DNA of 43,122 bases, from positions 1-43,122 of the forward strand of contig NZ_CACSJM010000034.1 of the NCBI RefSeq assembly GCF_902706185.1. The letters are read 5' to 3'. Below are positions 1-6,161 of the stretch, piece by piece. Position 1 is the stretch's first letter. Every line of letters begins with the position of its first letter. This stretch comes from Roseomonas sp. 18066. Its GTDB lineage: Bacteria; Pseudomonadota; Alphaproteobacteria; Acetobacterales; Acetobacteraceae. The translations under genes and the position numbers were made by a program. The notes beneath the pieces were generated by a model. That model saw only the letters and a program-made list of their open reading frames with translations. It did no database searches and was not told where the DNA came from.

Positions 1-787
1 GGGCGGGCTCCGGCGCAGGGGTTGGCGCCTCGGGCGTCATCGCCGGCGCCTCGGCAGGTGTCTCCGCGGGGGCCTGCACGGGCTCGGCCAGGCGCTCGGC
101 GGCGGCGAGCCGCGGCGCCGCGATGGCGGCCAGGTGGAGCGGCGTCGCCCCTTCTTCCTGATGCAGCCCCTCGCGCTGCGGCTCATTGGCCGGCTCCACC
201 GGCTCCGGCAGGGCGTCGGGCAACCCCTCCGGCATCCCTTCCGGCAGGGCATCGGTCAGCGCCGCCGGCATCCCGCCGGGCTCCCGCCCGCGCGGCGGCA
301 GCATCATCTCGGCCAGCAGGAAGCTCGAGGGCCGCAGCATCTCCGGCGGCTCCTCCGCCGGCGCGTCGGGCACCGCGGCGGCGAGGGCGACCGGCGGCTC
401 CGGCGCGGCCGCCGGGGGCTCGCGCTTGGCCAGCTCCTCGCTCAGCTCGAGGTCGAGCTTGTCGGCGGTGGCCAGCAGCCTGGCGATCTCCGCCTGCAGC
501 GCCACCATGTCCTGCGGCGTGTCCGGCGCCGCCGCCGCGGGCGGTTGGAGGGCGGCCAGGCTGGCCAGGTTGGCCTGCACGGCCTGGCGGGCGGCGGCAT
601 CCTGCTCCAGCCAATGCGGCAGGTTGAGCAGCCCGAGCCCGCCCAGCCCCAGCAGCGCGGCCGAGCCGGTCAGGCTGATGGCCCGCACGGCCCAGCCGCG
701 GCCTTCGCGTTCCAGCGGCGGCGGGCGGCGGTTTTCCACCGGGGCGGGCCTTTTGCCCGGTGCCGGCGCCTGGGGGAAGGGAGGCAT
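1..787 (-). CDS. Membrane-anchored Pro/Ala-rich protein of unknown function (C-terminus beyond window)
   Basis: An open frame starts with ATG at 787 and runs without a stop to base 1, so only the first 262 residues are visible. Residues 1-34 are Pro/Arg-rich and probably cytoplasmic. Residues about 35-55 form one hydrophobic segment, and about 91-122 are charged and coiled-coil-like (ALQAEIARLL..). The rest is a low-complexity Ala/Pro/Glu stretch with GMPEGLPDALPEP-type near-repeats, as in periplasmic spacers. No catalytic motif is seen and I do not recognise the family. It is divergent from the tonB-like gene with a 348-base gap. Other frames here are open but give Arg/Pro/Ala-rich nonsense. 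The single-anchor layout would suit an envelope-spanning or SPOR/TonB-like protein, but the decisive C-terminus is missing. Confidence 0.6.
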   Translation of the reverse strand, partial: MPPFPQAPAPGKRPAPVENRRPPPLEREGRGWAVRAISLTGSAALLGLGGLGLLNLPHWLEQDAAARQAVQANLASLAALQPPAAAAPDTPQDMVALQAEIARLLATADKLDLELSEELAKREPPAAAPEPPVALAAAVPDAPAEEPPEMLRPSSFLLAEMMLPPRGREPGGMPAALTDALPEGMPEGLPDALPEPVEPANEPQREGLHQEEGATPLHLAAIAAPRLAAAERLAEPVQAPAETPAEAPAMTPEAPTPAPEPA

Positions 788-878
788 GGTTCAGTCACCA
801 CCGGTTCATTCGGCGCGCGGTCCGACGGGACGGCGCCCCACAGTAACGAAGACCGCCGCGCTTTGTCGCGGGATGCGA

Positions 879-990
879 CATTCGAATTTCTCTCTGAGTA
901 AATACCGTAAGGAGTTTTTCCTTTATCCAGAGGTATTCCTATAGAAGAAGTAGACGCTATGATTCGGAAGTAAAATCCACAACCTGTTTC
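879..990. other. AT-rich intergenic island with nested inverted repeats
   Basis: The gap 788-1135 holds no gene I can support. Bases about 879-990 are strikingly AT-rich against their surroundings. Within them AATACC (901-906) pairs with GGTATT (932-937), and inside that AAGGA (909-913) pairs with TCCTT (919-923) around GTTTT. This could be a promoter region for the leftward gene or a structured leader. No clear -35/-10 pair with good spacing was found on either strand in this part. Confidence 0.35.
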
Positions 991-1049
991 TGCGGAGGGT
1001 CCTGGCGGCCGCCATCACGGGTTCCGGAGCGGCCGGGCCTCCCCCTGGG

Positions 1050-1078
1050 GTGACAACCGGGCGCCGGCGCGATATAAA
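1050..1078 (+). promoter_or_regulatory. Promoter of tonB-like gene
   Basis: GTGACA (1050-1055) matches TTGACA at 5 of 6 positions. It is followed after exactly 17 bases by TATAAA (1073-1078). The Fur-like box starts at the next base, so bound repressor would cover the start of transcription. Confidence 0.5.
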
Positions 1079-1093
1079 TGCGAACGCATCGCA
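1079..1093 (+). promoter_or_regulatory. Fur-like iron box upstream of tonB
   Basis: The sequence is TGCGA-ACGCA-TCGCA, a perfect inverted repeat with 5-base arms and a 5-base centre, followed by TTATCAT. The same layout (TGCGA-N5-TCGCA then GTATCAT) precedes the TonB-dependent receptor at 6077. It resembles alphaproteobacterial Fur boxes. Two matching copies, each directly after a -10 element of an iron-transport gene, make a Fur-family operator the best reading. Confidence 0.6.
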
Positions 1094-1135
1094 TTATCAT
1101 CTCACCGCTCCGGAGACCGCGCTTCCGCGCTGGCC

Positions 1136-1641
1136 ATGGCCCCCCCCGACCCCGAGGATGCCGCGACGCTGCCAGCCCCCGGCGGGATGCGATGGCGGGC
1201 GCTGGGCTGGATCGGCTCGGCGCTGCTGCATGGCGGCGCGCTGCTGCTGCTGCTGCCGCTGGCGGCGCCGAGCAGGATCGCCGGCCGCCCTCGCCATCCC
1301 CGCCGCCACCGCCAGCGGCGACCACGGCCGGCGGCGGCGCGCCGGAGGGGCTGTCGGCGGCCTACCAGGCGATGCTGCAGCGGATCCTGCGCCGGGCGCA
1401 TCGCGTGCCGGAGGCGGCGCGCGACCGCGGCTTGGGCGGCACCGCGCTGGTGCAGGCGGTGATCGCGCGCGACGGCAGCGTGGTGCAGCACCGCCTGCTG
1501 CGCAGCAGCGGCGTCGCCCTGCTGGACGAGGAGGCGCTGGCGCTGCTGCGCCGGGTCTCGCCCTTCCCGGCGCTGCCCGACAGCTATGCCGGCGCCGAGG
1601 CGCGCATCACCGTGCCGGTCGAGTTCCGCATCCTGCGCTAG
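1136..1641 (+). CDS. tonB: TonB-family energy transducer, apparent frameshift
   Basis: TonB couples the inner-membrane proton gradient (via ExbB/ExbD) to outer-membrane receptors. The N-terminal anchor is read from ATG 1136 (alternative ATG 1187): MRWRALGWIGSALLHGGALL and a run of Leu. The Pro-rich spacer (PPSPSPPPPP) and the TonB C-terminal domain (GGTALVQAVIARDGSVVQ, RSSGVALLDEEAL, SPFPALPDSY, ITVPVEF) are in the frame one base back, ending at TAG 1639-1641. No single frame has both anchor and C-terminal domain. The break lies about 1262-1290, where one missing or two extra bases would join the halves; a 28-bp repeat shared with 2024-2051 covers that spot. It may be a real pseudogene, a sequencing error or a recoding site. 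The adjacent iron box and the receptor 5 kb away fit TonB. The stop overlaps the convergent flavoprotein stop. Confidence 0.75.
1263..1290. repeat. 28-bp exact direct repeat, copy 1 (copy 2 at 2024-2051)
   Basis: Bases 1263-1290 and 2024-2051 are identical; the flanking bases 1262/2023 and 1291/2052 differ. Copy 2 encodes, on the minus strand, the NADPH-binding GRPAILLGAG segment of the flavoprotein, so it is probably the original. Copy 1 lies exactly where the tonB frame breaks. Confidence 0.7.
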
Positions 1642-3125
1642 TAGACGTCGCGGCGGTAGCGGCCCTCGGCGGCGAGCGCGGCCAGGCTGGCCTCGCCCAG
1701 CAGGTCTTGCAGCACCGCCTGCACCCCGGCGCCCAGCCCGGCGCGGCTGCCGCAGACATAGATCACCGCGCCCTCGGCCAGCCAGGCGCGCAGCCGTGGC
1801 GCCTCGGCGGCCAGCGCATCCTGCACGTAGCGCGGCGCGCCGCCGTCGCGGGAGAAGGCCAGGTCCAGCCGGTCCAGGAAGCCTTCCGCCTGCCAGCCGG
1901 CCATCTCGTGGCGGTGGAAATGGCTGTGGGCGGAAAACCGCTCGCCGAAGATCAGCCATGTCCGGCGCTCGCCGGCGCGGCGCCGCGCCTTCAGATGGGC
2001 GCGCAGCCCGGCGAGCCCCGTGCCGGCGCCGAGCAGGATCGCCGGCCGCCCGGCCACCGCCTGGAAGCCCGGATTGGGCCGCAACGCCAGCCGCAGCCGG
2101 CCGCCCTCGGCCAAATGCCGGGTCAGCCAGCCGGAGCCCAGGCCGGGCTGCCCCTGGGCGTCGCGCGCCAGCCGCACCAGCAGCTCGAGGCGGCCCTCCT
2201 CGGGCAGGCTGGCGATCGAATAGTCGCGCCGTGGCAGCGGCGGCAAGGCGGCGGCCAGGGCCTCGGCGGGCAGGCCGACGAGCGGCGCCTGGTCCTCTGT
2301 CAGCCGCCGCGTCGCCAGGACGTCCGTCAGGTGCTGCCCGTCGGGCAGCCGCCATTGCGGCGACAGGTCGAGCCGCGCCAGCCAGGCGGCGACGCGGGCG
2401 GGCGGCAGGCAGGGCTGGATGCTGGCGATGTCGCCGGCCTGCCAGCGCGGCATCACGCCTTCCGGGGTCAGGCCCAGGTGATAGGCGGGGTTCTCAGGGT
2501 CGCCGGGGTTGAGCAGCCGGCGCTCGGCCAGGATCCAGGCGCTGTCCTCGGGGGCGGCACGCGGAACCGGCGTGGCGCCGGGCAGCAGCGCGGCGATGCG
2601 GGCCTGCCATTGCGACAGCGCCTGGTCGTCCTCGCGGTCCATCTCGATCGGTGCGAAGAGCGGCGTCGCCCCCTGCTGCCGCAGCCAGTGGTCCAGCCGC
2701 CGGCCGAAGGCGCAGAAGTCGCGGTAATCGCTGTCGCCCAAGGCCAGCAGCCCGAAGCGCAGGGCGGAAAGATCCGAGGTGCCGGCCATGGCGCCGCGCA
2801 GGAAGGGCAGGGCGGCGTCGGGCGCATCGCCCTCGCCGGTGGTGCTGGCCACCATCAGCAGCCTTTCGGCCGAGGCCAGCATCGCCGGCTGCAGCTGGCC
2901 GATCGGCGCCAGCGCCGCCTGCTGGCCGCCGGCGCGCAGCAGCGCCACGGTCTGCGCGGCGATGGCCTCGGCGCGGCCGCTCTGGCTGGCATGCACCACC
3001 AGCCAGGCGGCGGCGGCGGGGCTGGCCGCGCGCTGCCGGCGGCGCCAGCGCCAGGCCGCGTGGCCGCAGAAGGCGCCATAGGCCAGCACCACGCCGGCCG
3101 CCGAGAGCAGATGCGGCTCGATCAT
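1638..3125 (-). CDS. Membrane-anchored flavodoxin/FAD/NADPH reductase (sulfite reductase flavoprotein-like)
   Basis: A 495-residue diflavin reductase that should pass electrons from NADPH through FAD to FMN. An N-terminal membrane segment (6-22) is followed by a flavodoxin domain (about 41-180: SQSGRAEA 48-55, STTGEGDAPD 94-103, LALGDSDYRDF 128-138). The FAD-binding RDYSIAS is at 300-306, the NADPH-binding GAGTGLAG at 366-373 and VCGSRAGLG at 457-465; the protein ends RRDVY. Start 3125 is chosen because MIEPHLL begins the membrane anchor; its ATGA overlaps the apbE stop by four bases, implying translational coupling. It is last in the PepSY-DUF2271-ApbE set, a neighbourhood known in Fur-controlled iron loci, where such reductases are thought to reduce ferric-siderophore or haem iron at the inner membrane. 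The role in iron reduction is inferred from context. Confidence 0.85.
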   Translation of the reverse strand: MIEPHLLSAAGVVLAYGAFCGHAAWRWRRRQRAASPAAAAWLVVHASQSGRAEAIAAQTVALLRAGGQQAALAPIGQLQPAMLASAERLLMVASTTGEGDAPDAALPFLRGAMAGTSDLSALRFGLLALGDSDYRDFCAFGRRLDHWLRQQGATPLFAPIEMDREDDQALSQWQARIAALLPGATPVPRAAPEDSAWILAERRLLNPGDPENPAYHLGLTPEGVMPRWQAGDIASIQPCLPPARVAAWLARLDLSPQWRLPDGQHLTDVLATRRLTEDQAPLVGLPAEALAAALPPLPRRDYSIASLPEEGRLELLVRLARDAQGQPGLGSGWLTRHLAEGGRLRLALRPNPGFQAVAGRPAILLGAGTGLAGLRAHLKARRRAGERRTWLIFGERFSAHSHFHRHEMAGWQAEGFLDRLDLAFSRDGGAPRYVQDALAAEAPRLRAWLAEGAVIYVCGSRAGLGAGVQAVLQDLLGEASLAALAAEGRYRRDVY

Positions 3126-4096
3126 GCGGCCATCTCCCGCAGCGCGGGCGAGAGATGCTCGCGCAGACCATCGCCGGCGCGCTCGGTGAACAGCGCGGGG
3201 ATGCGCAGCCGCGTCGCCAGCGCCAGGCCGGCGCGCAGCCCCAGCACGGTCAGCGCCGTGGCCCGGGCATCGGCGCGCATGGCGCTGGCATCGAGCACGC
3301 TGACCGAGGCCAGCTGCGGCCCCACCGGCCAGCCGCAGCGCGGATCCAGCGTGTGGCTGTATTCTTTGCCGTTGACCGTGAAGGCGCGGCGGCTGTCGCC
3401 GGAGGTGGCGACGGCCTGGTCGAGCAGCGCCAGGGTGAAGCCTTCCGCGCCATCCGGCCGTTCCAGCGCCACCCACCAGGGCGTGCCATCCGGCTTGACG
3501 CCCTGGCCGCGCAATTCGCCGCCGACCTCGACGAGGAAAGACGAGAAACCTTGGGCGGCGAGGTGGCGGGCGACGCGGTCGACGCCATGGCCCTTGCCGA
3601 TGCCGCAGACATCGAGGCGCAGCCCGCCCGGCTGCAGCAGCCGCCCGGCCGCGTCGAAGCGCAGCCGCCCGCCACAGGCCCGCGCCATGGCCAGCAGCGT
3701 GCCCTCCGGCAGGCCGGGCGGCACCGGGCGATGGCAAAACCCCCAGAGCTCCGCCAAAGCGCCGATGGACAGGTCGAAGGCGCCGCCGCTTTCCATCGCC
3801 ACCTGCTGGCCACAACGAAGAACCTCGGCGAGGCCCTCGGGCAGCGCGTGCCAGCTGCCGCCGGCCGCGTCGTTGAAACGGCTGAGCGCCGAGGCGGGCG
3901 CCCAGGCGCTCATCTCGGTGACCACCGCGTCCAGCGTGTCCTGCACGCCCTGCCGCAGCGCGGCCTCCGGCGTGTCGCCGGGATCGATCAGATGCACCGA
4001 CCAGCCCGTGCCCATGCTGCGCCCGGCCAGCCGCCGCAGCGCGCCGCGCGGCGGCACCGGCGGGCGGGCGGGCCGCGGGATCAGCAGGCGCTGCAT
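3122..4096 (-). CDS. apbE: FAD:protein FMN transferase (ApbE)
   Basis: ApbE moves FMN from FAD onto a Thr/Ser of a target redox protein, using magnesium. The 324-residue product shows the whole family pattern: MGTGWSV (28-34), SGGAFDLSIGALAELWGF (103-120), GIGKGHGVDR (165-174), VEVGGELRGQG (189-199), TSGDSRR (231-237), SHTLDPRCGWPV (247-258) and ADARATALTVLG (275-286). Start 4096 is chosen because MQRLLIP directly precedes the first conserved block; longer starts add only Arg/Pro/Ala-rich shadow sequence. Unlike many ApbE proteins there is no lipoprotein or Sec signal, so it may act in the cytoplasm or inner-membrane face. No neighbour carries the canonical S/T-G-A-T/S target motif; the PepSY protein has only ETGAVT, so its substrate is unclear. 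Confidence 0.9.
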   Translation of the reverse strand: MQRLLIPRPARPPVPPRGALRRLAGRSMGTGWSVHLIDPGDTPEAALRQGVQDTLDAVVTEMSAWAPASALSRFNDAAGGSWHALPEGLAEVLRCGQQVAMESGGAFDLSIGALAELWGFCHRPVPPGLPEGTLLAMARACGGRLRFDAAGRLLQPGGLRLDVCGIGKGHGVDRVARHLAAQGFSSFLVEVGGELRGQGVKPDGTPWWVALERPDGAEGFTLALLDQAVATSGDSRRAFTVNGKEYSHTLDPRCGWPVGPQLASVSVLDASAMRADARATALTVLGLRAGLALATRLRIPALFTERAGDGLREHLSPALREMAA

Positions 4097-4103
4097 GGCC
4101 GCA

Positions 4104-4610
4104 TCAGCGCCGGGCGCTGACCGCCACGACGCCGAGCTCGCTGCTGCCCGAGGCGCTGCTGGCCTGGTCGCGTGGCGGCCATTGGAAGGGCACGCGCACC
4201 AGCTCGCGCCCGCCGGATTCCCGCGCCACCTCGACCGCCAGGCGGTATTCGCCGGGGGCCAGGTCGCGCAGGGCGGCGTTGCCCGCGGTGATCTCGTGCC
4301 GGCCGGGGGCGCGGGTCGGGCCGCTGATGCCCTCGGCGGGGAGGCGCATCTCGCGGCCGCTGCGGCGCCACCAGGTGCGGAGGTCGCGCAGCCAGCCCTG
4401 GCCACGCTCCTCGCGCAGCTTGGTGTCGTACCAGACGGCGACGGTGGAAAGCGGCGCCTGGTCCGGCGTCTCGATCCAGGCGGCGAGATAGGGGCGGTGG
4501 TATTCTGCGACGGTCAGCCGCGGCAGCTCGACGCTGACGCGGAGCTCGGCGGCCTGGGCGGTGCCGGCCAGCACCAGGCCGGCGGCGAGAACGGGTGAGG
4601 CTGCGCGCAT
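4104..4610 (-). CDS. DUF2271 periplasmic protein
   Basis: A 168-residue secreted protein: a Sec signal with cleavage about AQA|AEL at residue 20, then a small beta-rich domain with the DUF2271 hallmarks RPYLAAWIETPD (39-50), VAVWYD (57-62) and WLRDLRTWWRRSGR (73-86). Its biochemical activity is unknown to me. It sits 7 bases upstream of apbE and 12 downstream of the PepSY gene in the same direction. This gene trio recurs next to ApbE and flavoprotein reductases in proteobacterial iron loci, so a role as periplasmic partner of the membrane redox chain is inferred. Confidence 0.85.
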   Translation of the reverse strand: MRAASPVLAAGLVLAGTAQAAELRVSVELPRLTVAEYHRPYLAAWIETPDQAPLSTVAVWYDTKLREERGQGWLRDLRTWWRRSGREMRLPAEGISGPTRAPGRHEITAGNAALRDLAPGEYRLAVEVARESGGRELVRVPFQWPPRDQASSASGSSELGVVAVSARR

Positions 4611-4622
4611 CGGCGCTACTCC

Positions 4623-5288
4623 CTAGTGGATGAACAGGATGACGATCAGCAGCGGCACCACCAGGCCGAGCCCGACCAGCGGCCAGGTCGAGGGCCGGTT
4701 GCCGGCATAGAGATGCAGCAGCCACAGCCCGGTGACGCAGAAGACCAGGCAGGCGACGGCGAAGACATCGAGGAACAGCGACCAGACCGGCCCGGCATGC
4801 CGCCCCTTGTGCAGGTCGTTCAGCAGCGCGACCGGGCCGCGCGTGGTCAGCTCATGCGTGACCGCGCCGGTCTCGCGCTCGATCGCCAGCCAGGCGTCGC
4901 CGCCGGGGCGGGGCAGGCTGACATGCAGCTCGTCGGCGCTCCATTCGGCGGCGGTGCCGGCCGCGATGCGCACGCCCATCGTGCGGCGGATCCAGTCGCG
5001 CACAGCCTCGGGCAGCGGCGCCTCGCCCTCGGTGTCGGTCGCGGCCAGCTGCGCGCGCAAGGCTTCGGGCAGCTGCGCGCGGGTCTCGGTGACGCGCAGC
5101 TGCGCCGGCAGGTCGCCGGCATGGTTCAGCGTGAAGCCGGTGACGGCGAAAAGCAGCATGCCGACCAGGCAGATCGCCGAGCTGATCCAGTGCCAGCGCC
5201 GCAGCTGCCGCAGCCAGAAACCGCGTTTCTCCGTGGCTTGACCTGGGGCCTGCATCGTCGTGGTCATCGTCGCAGGCCCAGGCTTCAT
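4623..5288 (-). CDS. PepSY-associated three-helix membrane protein
   Basis: A 221-residue inner-membrane protein. TM1 is about 33-55 (HWISSAICLVGMLLFAVTGF), followed by a periplasmic PepSY-like domain (AWLAIERETGAVTHEL), then TM2 about 168-193 and TM3 about 202-220. His residues sit at the membrane edges (H33, H56, LHKGRH before TM2, LLHLY after it), as in membrane proteins that bind haem or pass electrons. Start 5288 (MKPG) lies 4 bases after the EF-hand stop; ATG 5267 or 5253 are also possible and keep all helices. With the flavoprotein and ApbE it likely forms a transmembrane electron path for periplasmic ferric or siderophore reduction; this is inference from the gene set. Confidence 0.8.
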   Translation of the reverse strand: MKPGPATMTTTMQAPGQATEKRGFWLRQLRRWHWISSAICLVGMLLFAVTGFTLNHAGDLPAQLRVTETRAQLPEALRAQLAATDTEGEAPLPEAVRDWIRRTMGVRIAAGTAAEWSADELHVSLPRPGGDAWLAIERETGAVTHELTTRGPVALLNDLHKGRHAGPVWSLFLDVFAVACLVFCVTGLWLLHLYAGNRPSTWPLVGLGLVVPLLIVILFIH

Positions 5289-5292
5289 CGCC

Positions 5293-5841
5293 TCACGGAT
5301 GGCTGCGCGCGGTCTCGTGGTCGGCGGCCGAGATGCTGCCGTCATTGTTGGTGTCCGTCCGCGTGAAGGTGCGGTTGGCCACGGCCAGGTATTCCTCGCG
5401 GCTGATCGACAGGTCGCGGTCGCGATCGATCGATTCGAAGCGGCGGCTGGCCTGGGTGATCTGGCGCTCGAAACGCTCGTCCAGCGGCTTGCCGGCATAT
5501 TCGGCGACCAGGCGGGTGCGGTACTCGGCGACATATTCCGCTTCCGACAGCTTGCCGTCGCGGTTGGTGTCGCTGCGCTCGAACTGCGCCGCGCGGATCG
5601 CGTCGTATTCGGCGCGGCTGACCACGCCGTCGCGGTTGGTGTCGTATTGCGCGAAGAAGTTCTCGCGGAAGCGCTGGCGGGCGGCCTGGATCTGCTCCGG
5701 CGTCATTGTCGGGCGCTCGGCCTCGGCGGCCGGCGCGGCGGCAGCGGCGGGCGCGGCCGTGGTGGTGGCGGGCGGCGCCGGGTCGGGCATCGCGCAGGCC
5801 GGCAGCAGGGCGAGGAGCAGGAAGGGGAGGCGGCGGAGCAT
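5293..5841 (-). CDS. EF-hand calcium-binding lipoprotein
   Basis: A 182-residue protein with a lipoprotein signal (LLALLPAC, lipidated C16), an Ala/Pro linker to about residue 44, and four EF-hand loops: DTNRDGVVSRAE (67-78), DTNRDGKLSEAE (91-102), DRDRDLSISREE (139-150, with Leu at the usual Gly position) and DTNNDGSISAAD (163-174). The ATG at 5841 has a good ribosome site (GAGGA, 5847-5851). It is first in the leftward operon and nearest the Fur-like box at 5899, so it is probably iron-regulated. Calcium or another divalent metal should bind the loops. Its role beside a putative iron-reducing chain is unknown; an accessory structural or metal-sensing part is a guess. Confidence 0.9.
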   Translation of the reverse strand: MLRRLPFLLLALLPACAMPDPAPPATTTAAPAAAAAPAAEAERPTMTPEQIQAARQRFRENFFAQYDTNRDGVVSRAEYDAIRAAQFERSDTNRDGKLSEAEYVAEYRTRLVAEYAGKPLDERFERQITQASRRFESIDRDRDLSISREEYLAVANRTFTRTDTNNDGSISAADHETARSHP

Positions 5842-5884
5842 GGCGGATCCTCAGGCTGAAGCACGACCGTGCAATGTGACGAAG

Positions 5885-5913
5885 CCTTTAGGTCAATCGA
5901 TAATGATTCTCAA
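5885..5913 (-). promoter_or_regulatory. Promoter with embedded Fur-like box for the EF-hand/PepSY/ApbE operon
   Basis: On the minus strand TTGAGA (5913-5908), a 17-base spacer and TAAAGG (5890-5885) form a plausible promoter. The plus-strand GATAATGATTCTC (5899-5911) inside it resembles the classical 7-1-7 Fur box, with one arm imperfect. The EF-hand start codon is 44 bases downstream of the -10. Confidence 0.55.
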
Positions 5914-6071
5914 GTGCATGCGGTGGCGATTTCCGCGCGGCGCCCGGCCGACCGTCCCGCAGCCTGTTGAAGCTTTCATTTGAGAACAGAGACTTGCTGC
6001 CTCGGTGCCCCGCGCGGGCTCGCCGCCCTGCCACCGGCCGTGCCGAAAAATGGCAATCGGCAGCGTGACGG

Positions 6072-6091
6072 TATATTGCGAATGAGTCGCA
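6072..6091 (+). promoter_or_regulatory. -10 element and Fur-like box of the TonB-dependent receptor
   Basis: TATATT (6072-6077) abuts TGCGA-ATGAG-TCGCA (6077-6091), the same inverted repeat and spacing seen upstream of tonB at 1079-1093; both are followed by TATCAT. No good -35 is visible. The rest of the 320-base gap 5842-6161 holds the divergent box at 5899 and no gene I can support. Confidence 0.6.
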
Positions 6092-6161
6092 GTATCATTA
6101 AGGGAGGCCGCACCGGCTCCGCCCAAGGCGGCCAGGACCGGCTGCAAAAAGGTCACCTGAC

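Noticed and set aside
1050..4598. A very long open plus-strand frame (over 1100 codons) across the flavoprotein, apbE and DUF2271 genes
   Set aside because: Its translation is Arg/Ala/Gln-rich with no domain, while the minus strand has four recognisable proteins. Shadow frames of this size are common at such GC content.
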